Shown here: positions 47,882 to 56,244 of the stretch, one piece after another
Position numbering within the stretch: the stretch's first letter is position 1
Layout of the letters: every line of letters starts with the position of its first letter
Assembly (NCBI GenBank): GCA_028343315.1
Contig: JAOLYI010000002.1
Coordinates: 1-59,634 of the forward strand
From: Candidatus Pelagibacter sp.
GTDB lineage: Bacteria; Pseudomonadota; Alphaproteobacteria; Pelagibacterales; Pelagibacteraceae
DNA: 59,634 nucleotides
Direction of reading: 5' to 3'
Translations under genes and position numbers: made by a program
Notes under the pieces: model-generated
The model's input: only the letters and a program-made list of their open reading frames with translations
What the model was told of the DNA's origin: nothing
Database searches by the model: none

Positions 47882-48507
47882 TTAATTTTTAAATTTTTTG
47901 TTAACTTTTTAAATTCATTAACGATTAAGTTCCATTTTAAACTCATTGAGTTTAAAACGATTTTTTCATCTAATATTTTTAATTCATCGGCTACAGGTGA
48001 CCAGTTGTAAAGTGCTAAACAACTTTCCTGAAAAGGATTTTCTAAATAATAGGTTTTAAAGTCAACTCTTTCATATCTTTGTAAAAATTCTTTTTTTGCT
48101 TTTTCAAAAATTTCATTGCTAAGACCGTTTTCTTTTTCACTTCTTATGATATTAAGATAAACTTCCTTACAATTATTTTCTTTTAGATCTTTTTCTTTAA
48201 TTAAGTATGAAAAAGTGTAAAACGCACAATCCGCCAAAGCAATCATATATATGTTCCACTTCGCTAAATTTATTGAATTAGAAAAAACTTCATCATCAAC
48301 CATAATTGTAAATTTATGACCCATTCGAGTTTTCAAATAACCATAAAGTGTGTTTTGAGTTATGTGAGCTGATCTTTGTTGAATAAATTTTTGAAGATCT
48401 TCTTTAGAATTAATACTTTTAAAATAGCTTGTAAGCTTCTCGACTGGGAAAAGGTATTCCCTCATGGCTTTTAAAGTATTAATAATTTCTTTGATTTTCA
48501 ATTTCAC
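47878..48507 (-). CDS. Conserved-looking hypothetical cytoplasmic protein
   Basis: 209 residues, rich in Lys, Glu and aromatic residues, with no signal peptide and no clear membrane helix. The N-terminal half has [21 protein letters not shown]; the C-terminal part has [24 protein letters not shown] do not recognise the family. Codon use is like its neighbours and the frame is intact. It lies between acs and the symporter operon on the opposite strand, which suggests, without proving, a link to acetate use. Confidence 0.75.
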   Translation of the reverse strand: MKLKIKEIINTLKAMREYLFPVEKLTSYFKSINSKEDLQKFIQQRSAHITQNTLYGYLKTRMGHKFTIMVDDEVFSNSINLAKWNIYMIALADCAFYTFSYLIKEKDLKENNCKEVYLNIIRSEKENGLSNEIFEKAKKEFLQRYERVDFKTYYLENPFQESCLALYNWSPVADELKILDEKIVLNSMSLKWNLIVNEFKKLTKNLKIN

Positions 48508-48585
48508 GTTGTATTTTAATTCTATATATGCTGCTGATATAGCATTTCAAAGTAGTTTTGTGGGGTTTTTTTCGCTTTTAATTCA

Positions 48586-48598
48586 ACTCATAATGAGT
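48586..48598. promoter_or_regulatory. 13-bp palindrome upstream of the symporter operon
   Basis: ACTCATAATGAGT has two perfect 6-bp arms around one base. It lies about 60 bases before the small-subunit start, in a promoter-distance position, and contains a CATAAT that could act as a -10. A regulator site is plausible but unproven. Confidence 0.4.
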
Positions 48599-48618
48599 AT
48601 GCTTCGCAACAATAAAGT

Positions 48619-48636
48619 ACTTTTTACGTAAAAAGT
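48619..48636. promoter_or_regulatory. 18-bp perfect palindrome, probable operator of the symporter operon
   Basis: ACTTTTTACGTAAAAAGT is a perfect 18-bp inverted repeat with no spacer. It ends 20 bases before the ATG at 48657, just ahead of an AGGGGG Shine-Dalgarno site. Such length and symmetry are unlikely by chance even in AT-rich DNA. It could bind a dimeric repressor or form an RNA hairpin near the ribosome site. Confidence 0.6.
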
Positions 48637-48656
48637 TAAAAATAATAGGGGGAAAT

Positions 48657-48914
48657 ATGTCTAACAAAGACGCTTATTGGAATAAGACTAAGAACCATAT
48701 GATCGTTACATTGGTTCTTTGGTTTTTCTTTTCATTAGTAATCTTCATGTTTGGTTCAGAACTGAACACGATGTCTTTTCTTGGGTACCCATTAGCATAT
48801 TATATGACGGCACAAGGATCACTTCTTGCGTTCGTAATAATTTTGTTTTGGACTGCTAACAAGCAAGAGAAAATCGACGAAGAGCATGGATTCTCAGAAA
48901 GAGAGGACGACTAA
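48657..48914 (+). CDS. DUF4212 sodium/solute symporter small subunit
   Basis: 85 residues with two membrane helices (MIVTLVLWFFFSLVIFMFGS and SLLAFVIILFWTANKQ) and an acidic C-terminal tail. This matches the DUF4212 small subunit always encoded next to VC_2705-type symporters. It has a strong AGGGGG ribosome site. Its stop shares the first base of the next ATG (TAATG). Base composition is less AT-biased than in surrounding genes, which suggests high expression. Confidence 0.93.
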   Translation: MSNKDAYWNKTKNHMIVTLVLWFFFSLVIFMFGSELNTMSFLGYPLAYYMTAQGSLLAFVIILFWTANKQEKIDEEHGFSEREDD

Positions 48915-50767
48915 TGTTTAAAGGAGATTTTGTAAAAAACCTTCCTAAAATATACGGGACCTACACTGGAGGCTTCTTAGTATTCATCATCTTGATGGCT
49001 ATTGCGGAGCAAGCAGGTGTGTCAGCTAAAAACATCGGAGTGATGTTCGTGGCTTTCACGGTTTTGATTTATGCCTTAATTGGTTATTTATCTAGAACCA
49101 TACAAGTAGATGCCTACTATGTTGCAGGAAGACAAGTGCCAACCGTGTTTAACGGGATGGCGACAGCAGCTGACTGGATGTCAGGTGCTTCATTCGTAGC
49201 CTTAGCGGGCGGTGTTTACTTTGGTGGTTATACTTATATGGCCTTCTTAGTAGGTTGGACAGGTGGATATGTACTTGTTGCAACTTTAATGGCTCCGTAC
49301 CTAAGAAAATTTGGATGTTACACTGTTCCTGATTTTATCGGAACACGATACGGTGGTAATCTCGTAAGAGCTTGCGCAGTATTCGTGCTTTTCATAGCAT
49401 CATTTACTTACGTAACTGCACAAATTAACGCTACGGGTACAATTGCTTCTAGAGCTCTTGGAATTCCATTTGAACTAGGTGTATGGGTAGGATTAATAAG
49501 TATTCTTATCTGTTCAATGCTAGGTGGAATGAGAGCTGTAACTTGGACTCAGGTTGCTCAATACATTGTATTAATCATTGCTTACCTACTACCAGTATTC
49601 TGGATTAGTAGTAAAGTTGGTGGCGGAGTATTCCCTCACTTAATGTTAGGTGATGAAGTTGCAAGACTTGGTGAACTTGAACAACAATTTGGACTAGTTA
49701 AAAACAGTGCCGCAGATATTAAAGCAGCGGGAGTACCAGGAGGATTGAAATATATCTCTGGCTCTCACTCTGGAGTACCTGAAGGTGGAATGGCTGTCTG
49801 GAAATACTTATCGTTAGCGATTTGTATGATGGTGGGAACTGCATCGTTACCTCATATTCTTATGAGATACTTTACTACTCCTACTGTGAGATCAGCAAGA
49901 AAATCAGTGGCTTGGTCACTATTCTTTATCTTCTTGCTTTACTCTTCAGCGCCTATGTTAGCAACATTGTCTAAGTTGTCATTAATGGATCCAAACCTAC
50001 CGACTGGAATTATCGGAAAATCAATTTCTGAAGTTCAGTCAATAGAATGGGTGCAAAGATGGTCTGAAGTTAAACAAGTATTTATCGCAGACTTTAATGG
50101 TGACGGTATACTTCAGTTAAACGAATGGTTTATGAGAGGTGACGTTGTAGTATTAGCTACTCCAGAAGTAGCGGGACTACCGTTCGTAATCTCAGGACTT
50201 GTGTTTGCTGGTGGTATGGCTGCTGCCATGTCAACTGCTGATGGTCTTGTACTTGCGATTTCAAACGCTTTATCACATGATATTTACTACAAAATCATTG
50301 ATCCAAAAGCGGATACTCGTAAGAGACTTTTAGTTGCGCGTGTACTGTTAGTAATAATCGGAGCTGCCGGTGCTTACATAGCCTCTTTCAGGCTAACAAG
50401 TATCTTAGGTTCGGTTGCTTGGGCATTTGACTTTGCTATGTCAGGCTTATTCTTCCCACTTGTACTTGGTGTATGGTGGAAGAGAGCTACTAGACAAGGT
50501 GCAATTGCCGGTATCATCGCGGGAATTGGTTCAGGGTTATTTTACCTATTATGGGTATTCCCTAAATTCTCAAATGCTATCTGGGGTGTAACAAATACTC
50601 CATTCTTAGGTATCGATCACTTAAGATTTGGTTTAATCGGTGCACCAATTTGTTTAGTGGTAATGGTTGTCGTAAGTTTAATGACTAAAGAGCCAAACCC
50701 AACTATTCAAAAGATGGTTGATGACACAAGAATACCAACGGGTAAACCAATCCTTGGTAAACAGTAG
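48914..50767 (+). CDS. Sodium/solute symporter large subunit (VC_2705/ActP-like, acetate type) with EF-hand loop
   Basis: 617 residues with about thirteen membrane helices, of the sodium:solute symporter fold. VDAYYVAGRQVPTVFNGMATAADWMSGASF and AAAMSTADGLVLAISNALSHD are family signatures. A large hydrophilic insert contains DFNGDGILQLNE (residues 393-404), which fits the canonical EF-hand calcium loop at positions 1, 3, 5, 6, 8 and 12. The partner is the DUF4212 gene upstream. The probable substrate is acetate or a similar short acid, from the neighbourhood of acs. A strong terminator follows. Confidence 0.93.
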   Translation: MFKGDFVKNLPKIYGTYTGGFLVFIILMAIAEQAGVSAKNIGVMFVAFTVLIYALIGYLSRTIQVDAYYVAGRQVPTVFNGMATAADWMSGASFVALAGGVYFGGYTYMAFLVGWTGGYVLVATLMAPYLRKFGCYTVPDFIGTRYGGNLVRACAVFVLFIASFTYVTAQINATGTIASRALGIPFELGVWVGLISILICSMLGGMRAVTWTQVAQYIVLIIAYLLPVFWISSKVGGGVFPHLMLGDEVARLGELEQQFGLVKNSAADIKAAGVPGGLKYISGSHSGVPEGGMAVWKYLSLAICMMVGTASLPHILMRYFTTPTVRSARKSVAWSLFFIFLLYSSAPMLATLSKLSLMDPNLPTGIIGKSISEVQSIEWVQRWSEVKQVFIADFNGDGILQLNEWFMRGDVVVLATPEVAGLPFVISGLVFAGGMAAAMSTADGLVLAISNALSHDIYYKIIDPKADTRKRLLVARVLLVIIGAAGAYIASFRLTSILGSVAWAFDFAMSGLFFPLVLGVWWKRATRQGAIAGIIAGIGSGLFYLLWVFPKFSNAIWGVTNTPFLGIDHLRFGLIGAPICLVVMVVVSLMTKEPNPTIQKMVDDTRIPTGKPILGKQ

Positions 50768-50790
50768 TAACAATTAATTATTTAAAATTA

Positions 50791-50821
50791 AAAGGGGCGA
50801 TTTTTTCGCCCCTTTTTTTTT
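50791..50821 (+). terminator. Rho-independent terminator of the symporter operon
   Basis: The arms AAAGGGGCGA (50791-50800) and TCGCCCCTTT (50806-50815) pair perfectly around five T, and the T-run continues to 50821. It lies 23 bases after the symporter stop. It is the clearest intrinsic terminator in the window. Confidence 0.95.
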
Positions 50822-50846
50822 AACTAAATCATGATAAATTAAAAAT

Positions 50847-51182
50847 ATGGTACCTACTTGGGCAATAGTTTTAGATTACATCCTGGGGATGATTATGTGG
50901 ACCTTAATAGGTCGAGCTTTTATGAATATTTTTCAGAGAGAGGACTCAACATTCTTTTTTATGAGAGTTTTTGTCAAATACACCAATCCCATAATCAATT
51001 TATTTAAATTTATTACACCTAGTTTTCTATTTGGTCCATTTATAGCTCTTTATGTAGCTTGGTTTTTTTACTTATTTAGATTTTACGCTATGCCCTACTT
51101 ATTAGGCTATGATGTCTGGGGTATGTTGGCATTTCCACTTGAGAGTGATTTTTCAAGACAACTTTATCGGTTATTCAATTAA
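50847..51182 (+). CDS. YggT-like small membrane protein
   Basis: 111 residues with two to three hydrophobic helices. The KYTNPIINLFKFITPSFLFGP segment resembles the conserved NP-rich part of YggT proteins (compare LTSPALNFIRRYLP in the gene at 40350). It lies after the symporter terminator and before rpe. The function is not known. Confidence 0.72.
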   Translation: MVPTWAIVLDYILGMIMWTLIGRAFMNIFQREDSTFFFMRVFVKYTNPIINLFKFITPSFLFGPFIALYVAWFFYLFRFYAMPYLLGYDVWGMLAFPLESDFSRQLYRLFN

Positions 51183-51231
51183 TTTTTTTAATTTTTTTTG
51201 ACAAAGTTCTACTTTAAAATATAAACAAAAT

Positions 51232-51894
51232 ATGAGTAATTTAGTTAAAATTTCCCCATCAATTCTATCAGCTGATTTTAGTAAATTAGGTAATGAAGTA
51301 ATTTCGTTAGAAAAGGCCGGTGCTGATTATATTCATATTGATGTTATGGATGGTCATTTTGTTCCAAACTTAACTATAGGACCTGAAGTTATAAAAAAAC
51401 TAAGGCCTTTGACTGCTAAAACATTTGATGTGCATTTAATGATTTCGCCAGTAGACAATTTTATAAAAGATTTTGCTGACGCTGGCGCTGACATTATAAC
51501 ATTTCATCCAGAAGCAACGTCAGACGTATCAAAAACTATTAAATTGATTAAAGAACAAAGTAAAAAGGTGGGTATCTCCCTAAAACCTAAGTCAGAAATA
51601 AATTTGATAAAAGATTATTTAAAAGAAATAGATTTGGTTTTAATCATGAGCGTTGAACCTGGCTTTGGAGGCCAAAAATTTATGCCAGAAGTTTTACATA
51701 AAACGAAAGCAGTAAGAAAGTTAATAGATGAACAAAGCTTGACAGTAGATATTGAGATAGACGGTGGAATTAATTTTGAAAATTGTTCAAAAGCCAAAAG
51801 TGCGGGTGCAAACATACTTGTTTCAGGGTCAACTGTTTTTAAAGAAAATAAGGGTGACCTTAAGAAAAATATAGAAATCCTCAGAAACAATTAA
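51232..51894 (+). CDS. rpe: Ribulose-phosphate 3-epimerase
   Basis: 220 residues, TIM barrel. Motifs are SPSILSADFSKLG, the metal and catalytic region HIDVMDGHFVPNLTIGP, DVHLMI, MSVEPGFGGQ and IEIDGGIN. It belongs to the pentose phosphate pathway. It precedes a heparinase-like gene and purH, a gene order shared by many alphaproteobacteria. Confidence 0.98.
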   Translation: MSNLVKISPSILSADFSKLGNEVISLEKAGADYIHIDVMDGHFVPNLTIGPEVIKKLRPLTAKTFDVHLMISPVDNFIKDFADAGADIITFHPEATSDVSKTIKLIKEQSKKVGISLKPKSEINLIKDYLKEIDLVLIMSVEPGFGGQKFMPEVLHKTKAVRKLIDEQSLTVDIEIDGGINFENCSKAKSAGANILVSGSTVFKENKGDLKKNIEILRNN

Positions 51895-51897
51895 TAG

Positions 51898-53538
51898 ATG
51901 TTTGGCCTGAAAAGTGTCTATTTTTATTTGATCGCATGTCAGATAGTATTAATTAAGACTTTAAAGAAAATATACTTTTCATCTAAAAATTACAATAAAT
52001 CACTTGAGTCTATTACACCTCAGCAAGTCTACTATAATCCAAATCCATTTTTGCTATCACTCATTACAACATATAAAAAACAATCGTTTAAAATTAGTGA
52101 AATAGACCCAAATTTTTTTTGGCTTGAAGATAAAAAAAAAGATTTAAGAGAAATACATAGTTTTTTTTGGCTTAATTTAATAGATAGAAAAACCGATCAC
52201 AAAAAAATAAAAAAAATTATTTATATTTGGATTTTAAAAAATTCCAAATATAAGAAAGAAACATGGGATACATCGACTTTAAGTAGAAGAGTTATAAGCT
52301 GGATTTTAAATGTCGATATTATTTTAAATAACAGCACGTTTGATTTTAGAAGAAACTTTCTCAGCTGCATAATTACACAAACAAACCATTTAAAAAGAAA
52401 TATAAGATTTGAGAAAGATTATACAAAAAAATTAGAAATTTTAACTTCAATAATATTATCTGGCCTAGTCTTTAAAGAATACGAGGATAACTACAAGCTA
52501 GGAATCAGCGAACTAGAATCACTAGTAAAAAGTTTTTTTGATAACGAGGGCTTCCCTTTATCTAGAAATCCCAATGATTTGTTTTTTTTTACAAAATATT
52601 TATTATTATGCAAAGAAGTAATAAGGGATAGCCAAAAATATGTTCCAGAATTTTTAGAAGATATAATTGAAAAAAATATAGTTTGCTTAAATTTTGTTAA
52701 AACCCCTAATAACCAATTACCATTGTTTAATGGTTCAACAATTACAAATTTAAATCAAATTGAAAAATATTTAGAAAATACAAAGCAAAAAAAAAATTTA
52801 AATAAATATATAGGTGGCCTGTTCAAAGCAAAACATAAAACACATCAAGTGTTAATAGACATTAAAGAACCACCTCAAAAAAATTTATCCAAATGCTATC
52901 AATCTGGTCCTTTGTCATTTGAATATTTTTTAGATGGTCTTAAAATTGTTTCAAATTCTGGTTTTGGGGTAAATATTTCTAAAAAAGCAGAAACCCTTAG
53001 TAGATTAACAGCGTGTCAATCCACGTTAACTTTAAATGATACATCGGTAACTAAATTTGAAAAAAATGAATTAATAAACAAAATTTTTGGCAATTCAATT
53101 CAAAATAGTTTTAAATTTTATGATCTTGAAACTAAAAATGAAAATGCATTAATTGGTTGCTCAGCAACTAACAATGGTTATGAAAAAAAATTTGGGTGTA
53201 CCCATAGAAGAGAGATTTACATAGATAAAGTTGAGGATTGTTTAAAAGGCACAGATCATATTTTTAAAAAAAAAGATGGTTATCCTATTAGATATTGTTT
53301 TAGGTTTCACATAAATCCTAAACTTACGGCCATTAAAACTATGGGTGGAAACAGCGCTTTAATTCAAATTTCTAAAAATAAATCACTTTTATTTACAATA
53401 AAGGATGAAAAAATAGAAATTGAAAAAAGTATATTTTTAGGAGAAAAAAAAATTTTAGATAGTACTTGTATAACAATCGCTGGTAATCTAGTTAATAAAA
53501 ATAAGTCGTTTATTTGGGAGATAAGAAGAAATATTTAA
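51898..53538 (+). CDS. Heparinase II/III-like protein
   Basis: 546 residues, starting 3 bases after the rpe stop. The sequence is strongly diverged and Lys/Asn-rich. Its position between rpe and purH, its length, a helical N-terminal part (TSTLSRRVISWILN) and a beta-rich C-terminal part (GPLSFEYFLDGLKIVSNSGFG and late GGNSALIQISKN) match the heparinase II/III-like proteins at the same locus in other alphaproteobacteria. Polysaccharide-lyase activity is not shown, and an envelope or glycan role is only inferred. There is no clear signal peptide. Confidence 0.75.
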   Translation: MFGLKSVYFYLIACQIVLIKTLKKIYFSSKNYNKSLESITPQQVYYNPNPFLLSLITTYKKQSFKISEIDPNFFWLEDKKKDLREIHSFFWLNLIDRKTDHKKIKKIIYIWILKNSKYKKETWDTSTLSRRVISWILNVDIILNNSTFDFRRNFLSCIITQTNHLKRNIRFEKDYTKKLEILTSIILSGLVFKEYEDNYKLGISELESLVKSFFDNEGFPLSRNPNDLFFFTKYLLLCKEVIRDSQKYVPEFLEDIIEKNIVCLNFVKTPNNQLPLFNGSTITNLNQIEKYLENTKQKKNLNKYIGGLFKAKHKTHQVLIDIKEPPQKNLSKCYQSGPLSFEYFLDGLKIVSNSGFGVNISKKAETLSRLTACQSTLTLNDTSVTKFEKNELINKIFGNSIQNSFKFYDLETKNENALIGCSATNNGYEKKFGCTHRREIYIDKVEDCLKGTDHIFKKKDGYPIRYCFRFHINPKLTAIKTMGGNSALIQISKNKSLLFTIKDEKIEIEKSIFLGEKKILDSTCITIAGNLVNKNKSFIWEIRRNI

Positions 53539-53540
53539 CA

Positions 53541-55091
53541 ATGAATTTAAAAGTTAAAAACGCTCTAATATCTGTTTCTGATAAAGAAAATCTTATTTCA
53601 ATATTAAAAATACTTAAAAAATTTAATATTAAAATGATAAGCTCTGGTGGAACTTATACTTCTATTAAAAAACTTGGTTATGAGTGTACTGAATTGTCTA
53701 AGTACACAGGTTTTAAAGAAATGCTTGATGGTAGAGTAAAGACACTCCATCCAAAAATACATGCTGGAATTCTTCACGATAGAAAAAATAAAAAACATAA
53801 AAATGAAATGTCTAAAAAGAATTTTCCACCGATTGACCTTATAATAGTTAATTTTTATCCTTTTCAAAAAATTGTACTAAGCTCAAAAAATACAAAAAAT
53901 ATAATCGAAAATATAGATATAGGTGGGCCTACCATGGTCAGAGCTGCGGCTAAAAACTTTAACAATGTTACAATAATTACAAATAAAAGAGATTATAGTT
54001 CCTTAATTAAAGAACTAGATCAAAACAAAGGTAAAACAACCTTAAATTTTAGAGAGTTAATGTCTTCAAAAGCATTTGGTTTAACTGCTTATTATGACTC
54101 AATGATCGCAAATTGGTTTAATAAAAAATTGAAAATTGAATTTCCTGAAAGAAAAACAATTTTTGGAAGAAAAATACAAGAATTAAGATACGGGGAAAAT
54201 CCTCATCAACAAAGTTCTTTATATGTGAGTGACTATGATGATAAAAAATTAGGATTTAGTCAAGTTCATGGGAAAGAACTTAGTTATAATAATTACAATG
54301 ATATGTTTGCATCTCTAGAAATTTTAAAATCATTAAAAAAAAATTCCGGTACTGTAATTATAAAACACGCAAATCCATGTGGGGTTTCTGAAAACAAGGT
54401 CCCATTAATTTCCTTTAAAAATGCTTATGCCTCTGACCCTACAAGCGCTTTTGGTGGAGTTATTGCTTGTAATTATAAAATCAATAAGAAAATTGCGTAT
54501 GAAATAAACAAAAATTTTTTAGAGGTTATATTAGCCAAAGGTTTCGATAAAGAATCTCTAAAAATCTTAAAAAGAAAAAAGAATTTAAGGGTAATTGATA
54601 TTTCTAACTTTAAAACTAAAAGTGTTTCATCAATAAAATCATTTGATGGTTCTTTTTTATTACAGAGTAAGGATAATATTGTTATAAACAGGAAAAAATT
54701 AAAGTGTGTAACCAAATTAAAGCCTAGCAAAAAGGAATTTGCTGAAATTCAATTTGCTTTTAATATTTGCAAACACGTCAAATCGAACGCAATTGTTTTG
54801 TGTAATAATTTCTCAACAATTGGCATTGGTGCTGGGCAGCCGAGCAGGTTAGATAGCTGCAAAATTGCAGTACAAAAAGCAAAACAATTTCAATCGTCAA
54901 AAATTAAAAATTCTATAGCAGCTTCAGATGCTTTTTTTCCATTTGCTGATGGTATTAAAACTTTAATAAAAGCAGGTGTAAAAACAATTATTCAACCTGG
55001 TGGTTCTATCAGAGATCAGGAAGTTATTAATGCAGCCGATAAAGCTAAAGTAAAAATGCTATTTACTGGTATAAGACATTTCAATCATTAA
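53541..55091 (+). CDS. purH: Bifunctional AICAR formyltransferase/IMP cyclohydrolase
   Basis: 516 residues from the ATG at 53541, 2 bases after the upstream stop; a TTG at 53514 inside that gene is rejected. The N-terminal IMP cyclohydrolase domain has ALISVSDKENL, SSGGTYTSIKKLG and DGRVKTLHPKIH. The transformylase domain has the KHANPCGVS motif with the catalytic Lys-His pair, AFGGVIACN and FPFADGIKTLIKAGV. It performs the last two steps of IMP synthesis, using 10-formyl-THF. It converges on phhB with a 1-base gap. Confidence 0.98.
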   Translation: MNLKVKNALISVSDKENLISILKILKKFNIKMISSGGTYTSIKKLGYECTELSKYTGFKEMLDGRVKTLHPKIHAGILHDRKNKKHKNEMSKKNFPPIDLIIVNFYPFQKIVLSSKNTKNIIENIDIGGPTMVRAAAKNFNNVTIITNKRDYSSLIKELDQNKGKTTLNFRELMSSKAFGLTAYYDSMIANWFNKKLKIEFPERKTIFGRKIQELRYGENPHQQSSLYVSDYDDKKLGFSQVHGKELSYNNYNDMFASLEILKSLKKNSGTVIIKHANPCGVSENKVPLISFKNAYASDPTSAFGGVIACNYKINKKIAYEINKNFLEVILAKGFDKESLKILKRKKNLRVIDISNFKTKSVSSIKSFDGSFLLQSKDNIVINRKKLKCVTKLKPSKKEFAEIQFAFNICKHVKSNAIVLCNNFSTIGIGAGQPSRLDSCKIAVQKAKQFQSSKIKNSIAASDAFFPFADGIKTLIKAGVKTIIQPGGSIRDQEVINAADKAKVKMLFTGIRHFNH

Positions 55092-55092
55092 A

Positions 55093-55428
55093 TTAAATTT
55101 TATCAATCTTAGCGGCTAAAATAAAATCACTCTCTGCCAGACCTTTTATTGAGTGTGTAAATATTTTAATTTTACAATAACCCCAACCAAAAGAGATGTC
55201 GGGGTGATGATTTTCCTGTTCAGCTATATAGCCAACTTTATTTACGAACTTTTGACTTTCTTCAAAATTTTTAAATTTAAAATCTTTTATTAGATAAAAG
55301 TTTTCATCATCATTATTTTTAACATTCCAGCCATCAATTTTTTTTAAATATTTGTGTATTTCACTTGTATCAAATGGAGGGATATCTCCATTGCAAGCAA
55401 CGCATTTTTTTTTTGATAAATCAGACAT
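55093..55428 (-). CDS. phhB: Pterin-4a-carbinolamine dehydratase
   Basis: 111 residues. The signature ENHHPDISFGWGYCKIKIFTH with its paired histidines, then GLAESDFILAAKID, is diagnostic. It has an unusual N-terminal part with CVACNGDIPPF, also seen in some bacterial members. It recycles 4a-hydroxy-tetrahydrobiopterin made by aromatic hydroxylases, yet no such hydroxylase is in this window. It may instead serve folate or molybdopterin pathways. Confidence 0.93.
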   Translation of the reverse strand: MSDLSKKKCVACNGDIPPFDTSEIHKYLKKIDGWNVKNNDDENFYLIKDFKFKNFEESQKFVNKVGYIAEQENHHPDISFGWGYCKIKIFTHSIKGLAESDFILAAKIDKI

Positions 55429-55458
55429 TATAAAAATTTAAAACTTGATAGCGTGTAA

Positions 55459-55533
55459 TGGAGCGGGCAAAGGGGTTCGAACCCTCGACCTTCTCGTTGG
55501 CAACGAGACGCTCTACCACTGAGCTATGCCCGC
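55459..55533 (-). tRNA. tRNA-Gly (GCC)
   Basis: The full cloverleaf reads on the minus strand. The acceptor stem is GCGGGCA with TGCCCGC, the D arm is GCTC-AGTGGTA-GAGC, the anticodon stem TCTCG/CGAGA encloses TTGCCAA (anticodon GCC), and the T arm is GAGGG-TTCGAAC-CCCTT. The discriminator is U and CCA is encoded (TCCA at 55462-55459). It lies alone between phhB and the LON gene, with its own promoter. Confidence 0.97.
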
Positions 55534-55542
55534 AATTAATTC

Positions 55543-55572
55543 AGTATAGTACACACTCTTATCGCTGGTCAA
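55543..55572 (-). promoter_or_regulatory. Promoter of tRNA-Gly
   Basis: On the minus strand TTGACC (55572-55567) and TATACT (55548-55543) are separated by 18 bases. The start would be near 55536, three bases before the mature tRNA 5' end, so very little 5' trimming is needed. Confidence 0.8.
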
Positions 55573-55612
55573 CCATTATAAAATGTCACTACCGTGAAGT
55601 AGTTTTTTTTTG

Positions 55613-55618
55613 TATAAC
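55613..55618 (+). promoter_or_regulatory. Candidate -10 element for the LON-domain gene
   Basis: TATAAC is placed so that a start 7 bases downstream falls on the A of the ATG at 55625. No convincing -35 is visible; the upstream run is T-rich. Confidence 0.35.
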
Positions 55619-55624
55619 ATATTT

Positions 55625-56242
55625 ATGAAAAATTTTCCTGACATCATTCCAGTTTTTCCTTTAAGCGGAGTAATATATTTTCCTAAAACAAACCTACCAT
55701 TAAATATTTTTGAACAAAGATACCTGGATTTAGTTAATGATGCGTATAGTAAAGATAAATTAATGGGAATGGTTCAACCAAAAAAAACAGATAGTGGCGT
55801 CTACGATGTTGGTTGTCTTGGAAAGATAAGTGATTATCAAAAAAGCAAAGACGGAAGAGTTTTAATAAATTTAACTGGAATTTCAAGGTTTAACATTTCA
55901 AAAGAGATATCTAGCAAAAAATTATATCGAGAGTTTCAAGTCAGTTACAAAAATTTTAGTGAAGATGTTAATGAAACTAATAGTGAGATTGATTCTAATG
56001 ATTTAATGGAGAAAGCTAAGATCTTCTTTAAAAGAAATGGTCTTTTGCTTAACTGGAAGGAATTTGAAAAATTGGATCCAACACAAAAAGTAAACACTTT
56101 AGCAATGATTGCTCCAATTACTAACGAGGAAAAACAAAAGCTTTTAGAAGCAATCTCTTTAGAAAATAAAGTTAGTATACTTGATAGTATTATTAGTTTT
56201 TATTTATATGAAACTAATTTTAACAATCAAACTGTTCAGTAA
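55625..56242 (+). CDS. LON peptidase N-terminal domain protein
   Basis: 205 residues from the ATG at 55625; a start at 55610 would add five residues and leaves less promoter space. It begins IIPVFPLSGVIYFPKTNLPLNIFE, the typical LON substrate-binding domain start, and has no ATPase or protease part. Such stand-alone proteins are common in alphaproteobacteria, with unknown role, possibly in protein quality control. It converges on rho with 2 bases between. Confidence 0.92.
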   Translation: MKNFPDIIPVFPLSGVIYFPKTNLPLNIFEQRYLDLVNDAYSKDKLMGMVQPKKTDSGVYDVGCLGKISDYQKSKDGRVLINLTGISRFNISKEISSKKLYREFQVSYKNFSEDVNETNSEIDSNDLMEKAKIFFKRNGLLLNWKEFEKLDPTQKVNTLAMIAPITNEEKQKLLEAISLENKVSILDSIISFYLYETNFNNQTVQ

Positions 56243-56244
56243 AG

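Noticed and set aside
48599..48631. Ten-codon leader peptide before the symporter operon
   Set aside because: It has no ribosome site, ends inside the palindrome, and shows no regulatory codon run.
53514..53540. TTG start for purH inside the heparinase-like gene
   Set aside because: The ATG at 53541 gives the normal PurH N-terminus and lies just after the upstream stop.
55588..55611. Terminator on the plus strand before the LON gene (5-bp stem plus T-run)
   Set aside because: The stem is short and AT-containing, and there is no plus-strand gene close upstream that would need it; purH ends 500 bases away with a convergent gene and a tRNA between.
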